DNA of 64,000 nt from Metridium senile (GCA_949775045.1 OX459095.1:21046811-21110810), one strand, 5' to 3'. Shown: positions 32,001-43,487, numbered from the stretch's first letter. The notes: a model not told the origin generated them from the letters alone. A program made the numbers and translations.

Positions 32001-35000
32001 TAAACTAACCATTTCTTCCATGAATTGGAATTTAGCATCAAGTAATCTGGCTTCATGTTTTGATTTGATATGTTTCTGTAAAACTTCATAAAACATGGCC
32101 ACAGAAATTTCAATCTGAAATAAAAATGATTTTTATTTTTAATCACCAAATTTTATTTTCTTCACCTTTTGATTTAGCTAAACATTTGATAGTTAGTTAT
32201 TAACATTACAGTTATCATCATAACCATCATCATAATAATCAATTTATTTATAATTATTACAATCATCATCATCATCATCACAATCATCATCATCATCATT
32301 ATTATTACAATCACTATCATTACCAGTATTATCATCATCATCATCACAATCATCATCAGTTTCATAGACTAAGTCAACTATTATGACCATCTTCAATTTG
32401 CTTACCGAATCATTTGGGTTAGGTGTAGTTTCTACAAAACCATAAGATTGAAGAAGATGACAGTTTGCCAGCTGTCCATAAGTATTAAACACTTCTTGTC
32501 CCTGAAGAAACAAAAAACGTAAATAATGTCAATACTGTGAGAAATCAAAGTATGTTTTTAGTCAATAAGTAAATAAACCACTAGGCTAAGATATATATTG
32601 AACAGGTTCCCATTTAAATCTGTACTTTCCCATTTAAATCTGTACTTATGCAAACTGTGTTGATGTGTGCTAAACACACAGCACAGGGAGCCCACATTCA
32701 TTGTTGATTTCCGAATAAAAAAATTGATAAATGTAAATAAAATCGATCAACGTTTAATGCCGTGTCACGCGATTGTTTGACCTAACTGGTTAACACCGGT
32801 ATCCTATATCCACGGTCATTTCTTACCCGGCGGGGTACGTTATCAGCGTCTCGAGTTTCGGCTTACCGGATTAACAGTTGATAGCTATTTCAAATTTGAA
32901 GTTCAGCCAATCCGGTAAGCCTTAACGGTTAATCCGGTAAGCCGAAACCCGAGACGCTGATAACGTACCCCGCCGGGTAAAAAATGACCGTGGATATATA
33001 TAGGATACCGGTGTTTACCAGTTAGGTCAAACAATCGAGTGACACGGCATTAAACGTTGATCGATTTTATTTACATTTATCAATTTTTTTATTCGGAAAT
33101 CAACAATGAATGTGGGCTCCCTGTGCACACAGATCAACCAATCAGAGTTCACTTCAGAAATAATATACTCTGATTGGTTGATCTGTGTGTTTAGCACACA
33201 TCAACACAATTTGCATAAGTACAGATTTAAATGGGAAAGTACAGATTTAAATGGGAACCTGTTATTGGTAAATATTCATGCAGTCATTTAAATATCTAAT
33301 AAAGATAATTATACATCTGAAAATAAATGCACTTTGGAAGTAAGTTAAAAAGTATGTATAAATGGAAACTAGTGAGTAAACTAGTATAGGCTGCGTCAGT
33401 GTTTGATATATCAAGTATAAATATGAAGTGGTACACTTGGTATCTCTCTTAGTCAAACTCTTTTACTCTGACGAAGCGCTAAAGTTTGAAACACCAGTAA
33501 AGTTAGGTTAACATTTTTTACGGTGTTATAAATTATATTGCCTACTGTTTAAAAATATATAAGTAAACAAGTAAAGAATTGGATCAGCGAGTGAGACAGT
33601 CAATATCACATAGCAACAACAGACCTTTGCTATAGACTGGGTAGATACCATCCTTAGCTCTTCCTTTTCAAACTCTAAATGTGCATTGTTGTTGCTATGG
33701 TGATTAAGTATGTCAGCCATCGGTACCATGAGAGGGGCATTGTTGCCATGATAACCAGGTCCATTTTCTGTGAAGCTATATGCCATGACGAAGGAGGCCA
33801 TGTGCTTGTAAAGATCCAGTGTATGCGTCTTCAAGCTTTGGAAATAAGAGATTATTTGTTAAATGCAATTGAGTATCTAGTAGGATGTCAATAGTAATGA
33901 GACTCATGAATGTAATAATCAATATAGTTGTGGTGATGATAATGATGGTAATGGTAATTGTGATGGTGGTGATGATAATGATGATGGTAATGATGATGGT
34001 AATGTTGGTGGTGGTAATGATGATGATGATGATTGTTCTGATTATGGTTTTGATGGTAGTGGTAGTGATGATGGTGGTGATGGTAAAGTAAAGCTAGCCG
34101 TTGGGAGTAGCTGGTCTGGCCCAAACGTCCAGCCAGCTATGAAATTGTTTCTTCTTCATCATCATTGACCTGATCTGGCCTCTGTCGAGGCCCGTCCATT
34201 TTTCTAATTTTAGCCAGCGATAGTGTGAGTATTTACGTTGGTTTTTGGCGAAGAGTATCTGCTTCTGTGGCATGAAATTTTCCATGCGGACCACATGACC
34301 GAGCCAACGCATCGTTTGTTTCCGGATGAAAACGTCAAGACGACCAGCACCGGTGATGCGGTAGATGTCATCGTTGTTGTAGATGTATGCGTAGTCCCAC
34401 TCTTGTTTACTGATGCGCTGGTTATAAGCTCGTAGTGATTCCTTCTTGTTGCGCGTGGGTGGGCTGTTGCGCCTCTTGTGGCCTCCTTTTATCATACTTC
34501 GTAGCATTTTGCGCCACACTACCTCTAAGCTGGCCAAATTCTTGTCGCTAATATCCCATGTATGTGCGGTGTACGTGAGGAGTGGTAGTGATGATGGTGG
34601 TGATGGTAGTGGTAGTGGTAGTGGTGATGGTAGTGGTAGTGATGATGATGATGGTGGTGATGATAAAGATGACAAGGATGATGCTGATGAGTTGTGATCA
34701 TCTAGGTAAATAATGAACTGAGAGAAAGAATGTTAGTATTGGCATGTAACATTTCCACAACTTATAAACATAAGTTATCTTCCCATTAAAGCAATTATGA
34801 TGATAATTAATGGCAATGACCTTGGTTGTGATTTATGGCTTTGACCACTACTCTAATAATAAATAAATCACTTTTTTAACGTCCCAATCTTTCGAGCTGG
34901 ACATGTGTGCCCTACTAATTGGGGATACTCAGACACACACTCACTACCTCTACATGTACGTTAATTATTTTGCACACAAATGGAAACTAGCAAGTAAACT

Positions 35001-37957
35001 AGTATAGGCTGCGTCGGTGTTTGATATAAACGATAGGTATAAATATAATGAAATTTGTAAACTTTTTTAACACTATAAAAAATGTTGACTTAACTTTACT
35101 GACGTTTCAAGCTTTAGCCCTTCGTCATAGTAAAATAATTAGACTAAGAGAGAGAGAAATATACTGAGTATAAATAAGAAGTGTGAAAAGTGATGAACCA
35201 ATCAAAAGGCACACAACTCGGCTCACAGAGTATTAAAAATCACCATAAACATTGTCATCATAACTTACCAGAACATGTCTTCATGTTTCCCTATGAACTC
35301 TTTAACCACTTGATTGTATTCGTTTTCAATACATTGCAAGTCTTGTTCAACATCATCAGCTATTTCTGTATCTTTTAACAGTCGTTTTCTATCCCTATTG
35401 CTCCAGAACATTGGCTGGTCCAGTGTTTTTATGCTTGGTACAATATCCAGATATGGCCTCCATAATGATTTAGGGTTGGTGAACTCATACATCAAGGCAA
35501 GAAGGAGTGGAACCCATCCTGACCTAAACAAAGAAACAATGATTAGATTATATTTAAAAAAAATTATAAACACTAAACTCTGCAGTGCTGCAGTGAGGTA
35601 AATGTAAACTGTAAGAGCCTGAAGGAAACATGCAATCACAATTAGGTGAGGTTCAAATCATGGCCAGACAATCATTTTGGGTTTTGGGTCTTAAAATAAT
35701 CTAAATTAAAGGTATATAGATTGACTTGTACATTTATTGTAGTCCTATCTGTAAAACAACCACTGAGATAGTACATGTACATTAACAAACACCAGCAGTG
35801 ACCACCCTCGGAGATTCGCTCAAAAATCCTCATGATTGTAAGCAGTCTGAAAAATTAGTAGACATTGTAAAGTACATTTGAACATATTTGACATTGAAAG
35901 TTCAATGCATGCAGGCCTCAGTGACATTGACATGTACCACCCCACTTCTGATAGAAGTTTTGAAAACTATGTAAAATTTGGTTGTACGTGTTTTAATAAA
36001 ATGATAATGATAATGGCATGACTTTTGTTGTGCATAATATTTTTTATTCGTGCATGGTCCATGTAGCATATTGTTTGCATCCTCACTGACCTCACGTGCC
36101 AAGTTTAAACGCTACTATACTCTACCACAAAACAATATACCCTCAAAATCATGATATTGTCCTATAATTTCCAATAAACAAGTAGCAAAAAGTGTTTTTA
36201 AAATCAATCATTTCAGCAAAACTGAACAAGCACTGCAAACACAGTCAAACCTTCCCAGTTATTATGAGAAATATTTACAAGAAACAACTGAAAAGTTTGA
36301 TGAATCATTTGCAAGCTCTAATGATATCATTGGTTCTACTTGGGCAGCAACTAAATATGACTTTGTAAGACTTGAAAAGTTTAAGAAAGCAATTCTTCGT
36401 TTGCAACCACGTGATAATCCATCCTCGGGAACCCAGGGGTATTCTTCTGTCGCTCGTTTCTCGCTTCCACAACATATACCCCTGGGAACGTAGTCTGTTG
36501 GAGCTTGTTCCGGAAGTCAAAATTCAGCTCTTTCCTGATTGGTCGACCTTATTAGGTCGACCAATGAAAATCAAGATAACCATTCAAAGAAAGTCGTTCA
36601 TAAGTTCATAATAATGACTTCCGGAACAAGCTCCAACAGACTACGTTCCCAGGGGTATATGTTGTGGAAGCGAGAAACGAGCGACAGAAGAATACCCCTG
36701 GGTTCCCGAGGATGGTGATAATCGATCTCAAATTTCACAAGCTCAATTCTTAGTCGTATTAAAAAATGAAATTTATATTCTTTTAGAGCATTCAAAACTG
36801 AGTATGTTGACCGATTTTTGAATCTGTAGAGTATTTGGATGCAGAATTATTCGCGATCAAAGTTGAGCGATATTTGGTAAGAATGTATGGAGCGGCCATG
36901 CTGGAGGACATCGCATATCCTCCAAGATGGCGGACAAAACTTCAAAGGTCTAATATGGAGGGAAACTGAATCATTTTTAAAAGATTTCGTTAAAATATAC
37001 TTGAATTATATGCTAAAAGTCTTTACGAACCAAATTTTTTCAAAAAGCACAGATTATTCTTGATTTTTATCGCCCGATTCAGATACGTGACCGGCATTGC
37101 GTGACACAATTCTAACTTGAATACCTCGGGAACCAAAGACTTTTATAAACCCAAACTTTAGAAATGTCTTTTTAAAACAGTAAACTATAACATTTATAAT
37201 GCATGTTTTAATATGAGATATAAAAAATATTTCGGTTTGGTGGTGACGTCACTTGCAAACGAAGAATATGTAAGCCTTAATCACAGTGTTGGTCCTATTT
37301 CACCTTACCCTCTTGCTGACTTAGCCAGTAGTTCTTCATCTAAGTCATTAACAATATCAGCAATACATGATGTCTTGGGTTCAAGTAGAAGGTTTCTGGG
37401 GATTGAAAATAGGCATTCATTTTCCTTGATGTCTTGTGATGCTATCATACCATATCGATGACACGATCCTTGCTTGCAAACCTTCACCTTTGAAAAGAAT
37501 AGTTGGAATAGTGGTCACTTATGGGAGATGGTTGCTTAAGAGAGTGGTCGTTCAGAGAGAGCCAAACGTATTATAAACACTGTTGGACAGACAGACAGAC
37601 AGACAGGTGATATACATGTTTTAAAACAGAAATGAAATAAATTAATAGACGAAAAAGGATAAGCAGAGAGAGGCAGACTTGCCAAACTTGCTAGACAAAC
37701 CGCGAAAGATAAAAAGAATTAATTAATTATTTTTATTACCATCGGTTTCTCCCCATCCCGGCCCCATGCATGTAGCCGGACATATTGTATGAAGAATTGA
37801 AGTTAAGGACTGGGGTGTTATAGCTAACATAAGCCCTATAGAACACATAGAATGTACCAACCTTCTCATTAAGGATCAGATGATTATCATTACACCAAAT
37901 AAGAAAGTTTTTTAGAGCTGAATCTTCGTCTTCATTTTCACTCGTGCCGTCCGCCAT
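29075..37957 (-). CDS. SETD6: N-lysine methyltransferase SETD6 (10 exons)
   Basis: SET-domain enzyme that monomethylates lysines of nuclear proteins (RelA and H2AZ in vertebrates). Exons, 5' to 3': 37957-37862, 37487-37309, 35523-35269, 33835-33625, 32501-32406, 32114-32010, 31943-31860, 30389-29804, 29651-29606, 29237-29075. They add to 1821 nt, 606 residues, with all phases consistent. Start is ATG of MADGTSENEDED. Seen: FLIWCNDNHLIL, the SET entry RYGMIASQDI, the SETD6-typical SGWVPLLLALMYEF and DQPMFWSNRDRK, the NH box MVPMADILNHHSNNNAH, the catalytic Tyr region EVFNTYGQLAN, and the C-terminal substrate-binding domain ending VAKECSSRINVLL and SLSSREQAV. Exon 8 carries an unusual Asp/Val/Thr-rich stretch of about 85 residues. 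Head-to-head with the CCCH gene. Confidence 0.95.
29830..30056 (-). repeat. GAT-rich repeat coding the SETD6 acidic stretch
   Basis: (TCA)n-like tract in exon 8, read as D-runs punctuated by VT. The frame stays open through it and into the splice donor, so it is translated. Human SETD6 has only a short acidic segment at this position (established knowledge). Confidence 0.8.
30716..31835. repeat. GAATGAATAAATG-type minisatellite in SETD6 intron 7
   Basis: Tandem units of roughly 36-50 bases (AAATGGATGAATAAATGTAC plus AACAAATGAATGAATG). Long minus-strand open frames rich in His, Ile, Phe and Ser are artefacts of the repeat. Confidence 0.9.
32214..32360. repeat. (ATC)n-rich microsatellite in SETD6 intron 5
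   Basis: Imperfect TCA/ATC runs between exons 5 and 6. No coding sense. Confidence 0.8.
32601..33263. mobile_element. 663-bp near-perfect palindrome (foldback element) in SETD6 intron 4
   Basis: Arms of about 300 bases start AACAGGTTCCCATTTAAATC and carry a duplicated 20-base unit at the outer ends. ATTG borders both sides (possible 4-bp duplication). The right arm holds a small nested hairpin (33128-33190, CAGATCAACCAATCAGAG and complement) absent from the left arm. Confidence 0.8.
33460..33502 (+). ncRNA. Decayed hammerhead-like motif (Penelope remnant)
   Basis: CUUUUACU, CUGACGA, a stem II region, GAAAC, then ACC in place of GUC, and AGUAAAG pairing with the start. The cleavage triplet is mutated, so probably inactive. 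Upstream 33357-33412 matches 34979-35030. Confidence 0.5.
33895..34088. repeat. (TGATGG)n-like microsatellite at a LINE 3' end
   Basis: GT/GA-rich tandem trinucleotides next to the end of the RTE-like fragment, consistent with its 3' simple-repeat tail. Confidence 0.75.
34094..34585 (-). mobile_element. Non-LTR retrotransposon C-terminal fragment (RTE-like)
   Basis: Minus-strand frame reads AHTWDISDKNLASLEVVWRK, MLRSMIKGGHKRR, then IRKQTMRWLGHVVRME, the typical end of RTE/L1-like reverse transcriptase ORFs, stopping at 34094. A second simple repeat (GGTAGTGGTAGTGG) adjoins it at 34585-34690. Domains upstream of this point are absent. In SETD6 intron 3. Confidence 0.75.
34858..34977 (-). mobile_element. 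tRNA-SINE 3' fragment
   Basis: Matches 13557-13640 plus 7560-7580 (ACTTTTTTAACGTC, GACTCAGACACACACTCACT-like blocks). Here the site where the TTAA foldback entered the other copy is uninterrupted. Confidence 0.7.
35094..35135 (-). ncRNA. Decayed hammerhead-like motif, second Penelope remnant
   Basis: Minus strand: UUUACU, AUGACGA (core C replaced by A), stem II region GGGC/GCUU, GAAAC, GUC, AGUAAA pairing with the start. The core change suggests loss of activity. Confidence 0.5.
36217..36821 (+). pseudogene. Open frame of unknown protein, split by a MITE, inside SETD6 intron 2
   Basis: After a splice-acceptor-like TTTCAG (36211-36216) the plus strand reads NLPSYYEKYLQETTEKFDES, then SSNDIIGSTWAATKYDFVRL, then FKKAILRLQPRDN. 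Removing the 36420-36714 MITE and one copy of its 9-bp duplication restores the same frame to SQISQAQFLVVLKNEIYILL and a stop at 36819. Composition looks genuinely coding, but I recognise no family. It may be the last exon of a gene copy captured here and then disrupted. Confidence 0.4.
36420..36714. mobile_element. 295-bp foldback MITE with 9-bp target-site duplication
   Basis: About 100-bp inverted arms begin CATCCTCGGGAACCCAGG. The direct repeat GTGATAATC flanks both ends (36411-36419, 36715-36723). A 9-bp duplication suggests a Mutator-like source. Confidence 0.85.
36830..37308. other. Rest of SETD6 intron 2
   Basis: AT-rich, no feature recognised. Confidence 0.4.
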
Positions 37958-38258
37958 TTTGAACGTGAGATGATTCGGAAGCCTGGTAAGAAAACAAAGG
38001 GATCCCAACTGAACAGTGAAAAATATTTTGATATTCAATGCTGAAAATATGAAAATATATCGATAAATCATACAAATGTTTCATTGATTTTGTGAGAAGA
38101 TAATTTCAATAAAAAACTGGAATACTCTGTGTAGTGCTTAAAAATATTGTAGCTTTTCCTTGATTTCTATTTTGAAACACATCCTGTCCGTTGTTTACGA
38201 CCAGCGGTTTCATTCAATAATGGCGGATGGTCTGTAGTTTCTAAGTCAGTCTTGAGTT
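37958..38258. promoter_or_regulatory. Divergent (bidirectional) promoter of SETD6 and the CCCH gene
   Basis: Only 301 bases separate the two ATGs. CCGCCATTTTGAAC lies across the SETD6 start and AATGGCGGATGG sits about 40 bases before the CCCH start. Both resemble YY1-type sites common in TATA-less housekeeping promoters. Shared regulation is an inference. Confidence 0.5.
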
Positions 38259-38873
38259 ATGTCTCTTCTTGGGCTTTTAGACTACGATGATTCATCATCT
38301 AGCTCATCAGATTCTGACGAAGATGAAAAAGAAGACATACCTTCAAACAAAACTAGGGATTCTACAAAAAGTACAGAAGAAAACAACGAAAAACTGAACC
38401 TTCCTTCGCCAATCCTAGAAGCTAGTTCCACTGCAAATTCGTCTCGTACTTTTCAACAATCTTCTGTGTTCTACAACCCTTTTAAAGCAGAAGAAAAGAA
38501 AAAACTCGACGTTTTAGAGAAGCATGTTCAGCTATCAAGTGTAGCTCCTCCACCTACGAAGGACAAGAAGAGAATTTGCTACAAGTTCCAGAAAGGGAAA
38601 TGTCGTTTTGGAGACAAATGTAGGTTTGCACACAGTACAAACCCGACAAAAACTACCGCTACAAACCAACTTGCGGACAATTCAAATGAAGCAGAAGCCA
38701 CTTCTCATATTAACAAACAGCAAACTTCATATGAGCCAGATAATGAAGACGAAGATATTGACAATAAACCTAAAAAGCGAAGAGTTGGAGTTAGCGATTC
38801 ACTGGTACCTCCAAAAAGAGCGATGAAAGCTTTTGAGAAGCAAAAACAAAAACATATTCCTTGGAATTCTTAA
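38259..38873 (+). CDS. Small CCCH zinc-finger protein, intronless
   Basis: 204 residues. The N-terminus is MSLLGLLDYDDSSSSSSDSD, an acidic Ser-rich segment. Around residues 105-130, KKRICYKFQKGKCRFGDKCR followed by FAHS forms one CCCH finger (C-x7-C-x5-C-x3-H), the RNA-binding type. The tail is charged, with a basic PKKRR that could be a nuclear signal, and ends KHIPWNS. One exon with no frame breaks. A nuclear RNA-processing role is plausible from the finger type only; I do not assign an orthologue. It is transcribed away from SETD6. Confidence 0.85.
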   Translation: MSLLGLLDYDDSSSSSSDSDEDEKEDIPSNKTRDSTKSTEENNEKLNLPSPILEASSTANSSRTFQQSSVFYNPFKAEEKKKLDVLEKHVQLSSVAPPPTKDKKRICYKFQKGKCRFGDKCRFAHSTNPTKTTATNQLADNSNEAEATSHINKQQTSYEPDNEDEDIDNKPKKRRVGVSDSLVPPKRAMKAFEKQKQKHIPWNS

Positions 38874-39011
38874 CGTTCAAAAACTTCCTTATATTTATAA
38901 AAGACTTAGTTATAAGTAAAATGCGATAGAAGTCAAGTGATGGCAGTAGCACTTTGATGCGGTTAATTTTCATATTTGCATCTCGAAATGGAGGAGACTA
39001 CCTACAGAAAC

Positions 39012-39348
39012 CACAGGTAGCCCAAGCTCACTATCGATTTACTATAGAATATCTAATGGGGATTTTTCAACGTACGATTTTCTGCCTTAATTCTTAAAAA
39101 AATTCTTAAAATGAAACTCTTACCGTGTCTTCTTGTTGCTCTTACTGGTTAGGGAAAGGCAGCTAAATTCCAACGAAAATCGCTGAAACTCAGTCAGACG
39201 GTTGATGAGAGCAACAAGAAGACACGGAAAGAGTTTCATTTTATTTTATTAAGAATTAAGGCAAAAAATCGTACGTTGAAAAAAAACCATATATTCTAGA
39301 TATATTCTATAGTAAATCAACACAGATAGTGAGTTTGGGCTACCTGTG
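39012..39348. mobile_element. 337-bp foldback MITE, CACAGGTAGCCCAA ends
   Basis: Inverted ends CACAGGTAGCCCAAGCTCAC and near-complement, with arms of about 130 bases. CAGAAAC flanks both sides (39005-39011, 39349-39355), a 7-bp duplication. Confidence 0.8.
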
Positions 39349-39359
39349 CAGAAACTGAG

Positions 39360-40480
39360 GAAACTACGAAACTCTTCAAATTTGTTCAAAATGCTCGTAT
39401 AATACCTTCAAGTACTGATTAGTTCTAAGAAAACAAACCAAGAGTACTAGACGAAGTTTATACGTATTTTTTTTTAAATGAAAGAGTTTCTTTAGTTTCC
39501 TCGATTGCGAGATGCCAACGAAAGATTATACTATTAAAAATGCTGCCAAAGTAAGGGATTCCCGAATGATGATGCATTCCGGATTTCAAGGACCGGCCGA
39601 TTCCAAAGTCAATTTTTCGTGGATTCCAGATTCCCTTACACGGGGCGAAAAGTGTGATATTTAGTCTGCATGGCAAGCGTTTGTTTTGGGAGGGACGGAA
39701 AAAGGTTTTGGGATAGTTGTGTTATCGACCTTACGCGCGGCCACATCGGTACTCGCAGCTATCCAACGCTCCCAAAACAACTTTTTCCCGTCCCCAAAAA
39801 GAAACGTTTGCTACGCAGTCTACACGAAAACAGAAACGATAAACAACAAAGTGAGTGAAACCAGTAATAATTAAATCATGTCTTTTGACGTTGAAGTTTT
39901 TGGTCCGGGTTACAACATAGACGTGTAAACCTACCGTATGGTTGAATTCAACATGAAAAGTTCTCTCGATCCGTCTGCTGTTTTAATTGTCAAAAAAGCA
40001 CCAAAACTCAGGATGCCCTTTGAAATTTGCAATGAATTTTAGATTAAATTGATTAAAAAGTACTACATATTCTAAATGACAAAATTAAACTGAAAAGAAA
40101 CTGGCAACAAAAGATTGAAGATTAAGATTGAGTTAAGAAAAAGAAGAGAAGAAACAAAACTGAAACAAAAACTTAAAAAAAAGAGTGATTAAAAAAAAAA
40201 ATTCCTCCGAGATATTCTATGAAGCTGAAGCGTAGAATCGATTGAACGGTGCAGGATGAAGATTTCGGCCCCATCCTCGCTATCCCGACAGACTGAACTT
40301 AACGTCGCGCTAGTCAAAAGACCAGGGAGGAAGAGAGTCAGCCCCAGGAGGGAGGGGGCGTCTCTTTAACAATTAGACCCGAAGCCCGAATGGGCTACGG
40401 ATCAATAGCCCACGAGGCCGAGTCTTCGAGGCCAAGTGGGCTATCGACCCTTAGCCCATGAGGGCGAGAGGTCTAATTGT
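39360..40480. other. Gene-free region
   Basis: Contains a short imperfect hairpin (39681-39801) and, at 40206-40320, a relative of the repeat split by the 23226-28193 foldback element. 40376-40480 has repeated TAGCCCA blocks. Nothing coding seen. Confidence 0.45.
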
Positions 40481-40481
40481 T

Positions 40482-41093
40482 TTAGTATCCAACAACTTAT
40501 AGGTCAAACTTTGCCATATTTTGAAAGAAAAATAATATTTCAATCGTTTTATTTTGACAAAACGGACAGATAATCGAAAGTGAAAATACCGAGCGCGCGC
40601 TCAATGACGTGTGACGGCAAGGGAAAATGTATTCAAAACACATCGAAATTCTCCACTGTTTTTGCGATTTTCTCCCTATATACTTTAATTTTAACGGCTG
40701 AAAATAGCATGCTTTTAGTGTTAAAACTACTAAACATTTTAGAAAGACGGAGGAATTAAGAAAAGTTCCAAGCTGAAAGTTTAAAAATCTGGCGTTCTCA
40801 ATCGATCAAACTGAAGAATCGTGTGATGTCAAAATTCATTCACAAAACATCAAAATTATGTGCTTTTTTGTCATTTTATTGCTCGTATTTGTAATTTACG
40901 ATTCAAAGAAAAGCATTATATTCAGTACTAAGCCGTTTTTGAAGAAATAGAAGAATCAAGAAACTTTTTCAATAGTTTACAAAACCTGCGCTGTCCCCAA
41001 CCAAGGGCTATCACCAGGTGCCAATAGCCCATGGTTGAGTAGCCAATGAGAGCGCGCGATTTGTGGTAGACCATAAGTTGTTGGATACTAATA
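40482..41093. mobile_element. 612-bp MITE, TAGTATCCAACAACTTA ends
   Basis: Left end TAGTATCCAACAACTTATAG and right end complement TAAGTTGTTGGATACTA. The interior is AT-rich and non-coding. Target duplication unclear because the ends run into TTA/TAA. Confidence 0.65.
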
Positions 41094-41730
41094 TATTTTA
41101 TGATAGGAAGTTCCGTGCGCTATGTTGTGCCCATGCAGTATGACGTCACATAGCAACCTGGTCAGTCCCTAAGCTATATAAACGGTTTGCCCCTTTGCAC
41201 TAACTAAGCAACTATCAATTTACATAATCGAGAACATAATTTTGCGTTTTTTTCCATTTATAGTTACGGATTTGCGTTATTGCAAAACTGAGCGGTTTGC
41301 GTTTTTCATTTTACATTTTCGGACTCGGTGAACGGTGAGAAACGTTTTTGTACGGTTATAAAAAATAATCATTCAGATCATTTCACTTTCGGTTGTTTTG
41401 TTTTGGTCAAGTGTTATTTATTTATTGTGGTACATGTAGCGGTTTTTAGGAAATGTTTGGCGGTTTTGCGGTTTTTGTCTATTTTTGGTTTTGCGGTTTT
41501 GCGGTTTCCAATCCCCATACAACATTTTACTATTTTCTATTCCTTTTTTCAGACAACACTTATGAAAATAGGCGTACACTTTAAACATAGTTCAGTTTAT
41601 ATAGTTTATTCGATTTACTTGTACATCATAGCTTATATAGCATACTTTTTTTTATTTAATTCAGTGGCGAATCCAGCACATTTCTAAGGTGTGTGACTGT
41701 TAGAGTACACGCCATAAATCCGTGAAACAA
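41094..41730. other. Gene-free region
   Basis: Repeats of GCGGTTTTGCG-like motifs near 41450-41510; otherwise nothing recognised. Confidence 0.4.
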
Positions 41731-41900
41731 TTACACCTAATTGCAATAACATTGTCATATAAAAAAGAAAATTACAAAATAGGAATTAATTAAAAGACAA
41801 AAGCAGATTACTCAAGCTGAATTTCTTCTTTTGTCTTTTAATTAATTCCTATTTTGTAATTTTCTTTTTTATATGACAATGTTATTGCAATTAGGTGTAA
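41731..41900. repeat. Near-perfect hairpin, about 70-bp arms
   Basis: ATTACACCTAATTGCAATAA and its complement bracket a perfect AT-rich inverted repeat with a loop of about 30 bases. Probably a small MITE. Confidence 0.7.
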
Positions 41901-42175
41901 CAATATGATATTTAGTTATCAACTACTGATTTATTCATTGAAAATAAGCGGTGATTGATCATGAAGTAGTGGATGAGATTTTAATAAAAACAATACACTT
42001 TCAATACCACTTCAACAGTCTCGATCTCCATGTTGAATGCACCAGCATGGTACTTAAAGACAAGTCTCATACACTGAGTATTCATTAAAATCCCATTCAT
42101 ACTTCGGTCCGCTCTGCTTGATCTATATTTCTATGCCGGATCTATATTTAATAATCCACGATCTATGATCTGTTA

Positions 42176-43036
42176 AGCCTTGTTTACACGACGAGTGTTA
42201 TCATCATAATCATAAGCAAGAATTCTCAGGTAGGTTAATGCCTGGGTTTCAGATGCTTTCAAAATGGCGGCCATAAAAGCTAAGGGTGTGGTCTATATTC
42301 AATAATTTTAACAATTTCACTTTAAAACATCGTGAAGAATGTTTAGGGTCAGCAAATAAACAAATTTTGTTTGTTGTTTCCATGGAAACGTGGAATGTGA
42401 CCTTTGAACTCTAAGTTAAAGCAATTTTTAAAAACTGCCTCGTGAGGAAAGGAAAGGCTAAAAAATATGAAAATTTTAAAACGTGATGTTATTAATGTTC
42501 GGACAGCTATTATTGATCCAACTAGATATGATGTCCATTTTATCAGGAAACCTATTTTAGGACACATGAAATATCATACTTTCTAAATAACTTCGTAATC
42601 AAAATTGTTGTGCACGATATCTAGTTGTACTGATAAGCACTAAGGTATGTTGTATTACTTCCAATAGTTTAAATCCAGATTGTTTTTCGCTTTGTTTTCC
42701 TCGCGAAGCTTTAAAACAAAATTCCTTAAAAAAGAGGTCAAAGGTTAAAATTTGGTTTCCATGGTAACATGAATGCATCAAATCGTTAAGAATAACGAGA
42801 TCTTTGAAACTGAATAGGAATTAGCAGTTCAACTTGCTCCTAACAAAATTAAGGACTGATTGAATGTTCAATTGGGCGTGGTCCCATTGACCCAGGCATT
42901 AACTTGCCTGAGAAAACAAAAGATTTACTATAACCTGGGGAATTAGAAAACAAAGACTAAGTGTTTCCTTTTCTAATGTCTTTTGTTTTGCTTATTATTA
43001 TACGATTATGATGATGCAGTGTGAACGAGGCTTTAT
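42176..43036. mobile_element. About 860-bp foldback element, AAGCCTTGTTTACAC ends
   Basis: Ends AAGCCTTGTTTACAC and GTGTGAACGAGGCTT are inverted. Further inverted blocks inside (CCATGGAAAC / GTTTCCATGG; AGGTCAAAGG-type) show that the arms extend to about 42540 and 42590. hAT-like by end sequence; no duplication identified. Confidence 0.65.
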
Positions 43037-43227
43037 AGGTGCATATGACGTACACTCCAAAGATGGCGACTAGTCACCTAAACTGTTTAACCCCATATCT
43101 CCCCTTGATTCGCTCCTGAAATTATTATCAAATATTTATGTTGATTTTTTTATCATTATTAAAACATTTAAAATCTATTTGCTGATAAATATTTTTGAAA
43201 TTGTTATATGGATATATTTGTAGTTGA

Positions 43228-43487
43228 TAAACTATAGAAACTATAGAGTACTCAAGTGTGACGTCACGAAAAGCAAAAAATTGGCTTTTACAATTTTTGG
43301 TTACCAAGTGGGATAATTTCCCCATACACATATAGCTATATCGCAGCTGCTATTTGACGAATTCCGTTCAAATTTGCTTTGCATGTGAACGTCTTTTTAA
43401 ATGCATATTAAAATCGAGAACCAAAAATATAATATAAGTAAAATTATATTTAATGACGTCATCACTTGAGTGCTCTATAGCTAGCTT
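43228..43487. mobile_element. Foldback MITE, TAGAGTACT family, copy 2
   Basis: Shorter, diverged copy of 14608-14985 (TAGAGTACTCAAGTGTGACG; right end CACTTGAGTGCTCTATAG). Confidence 0.7.
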
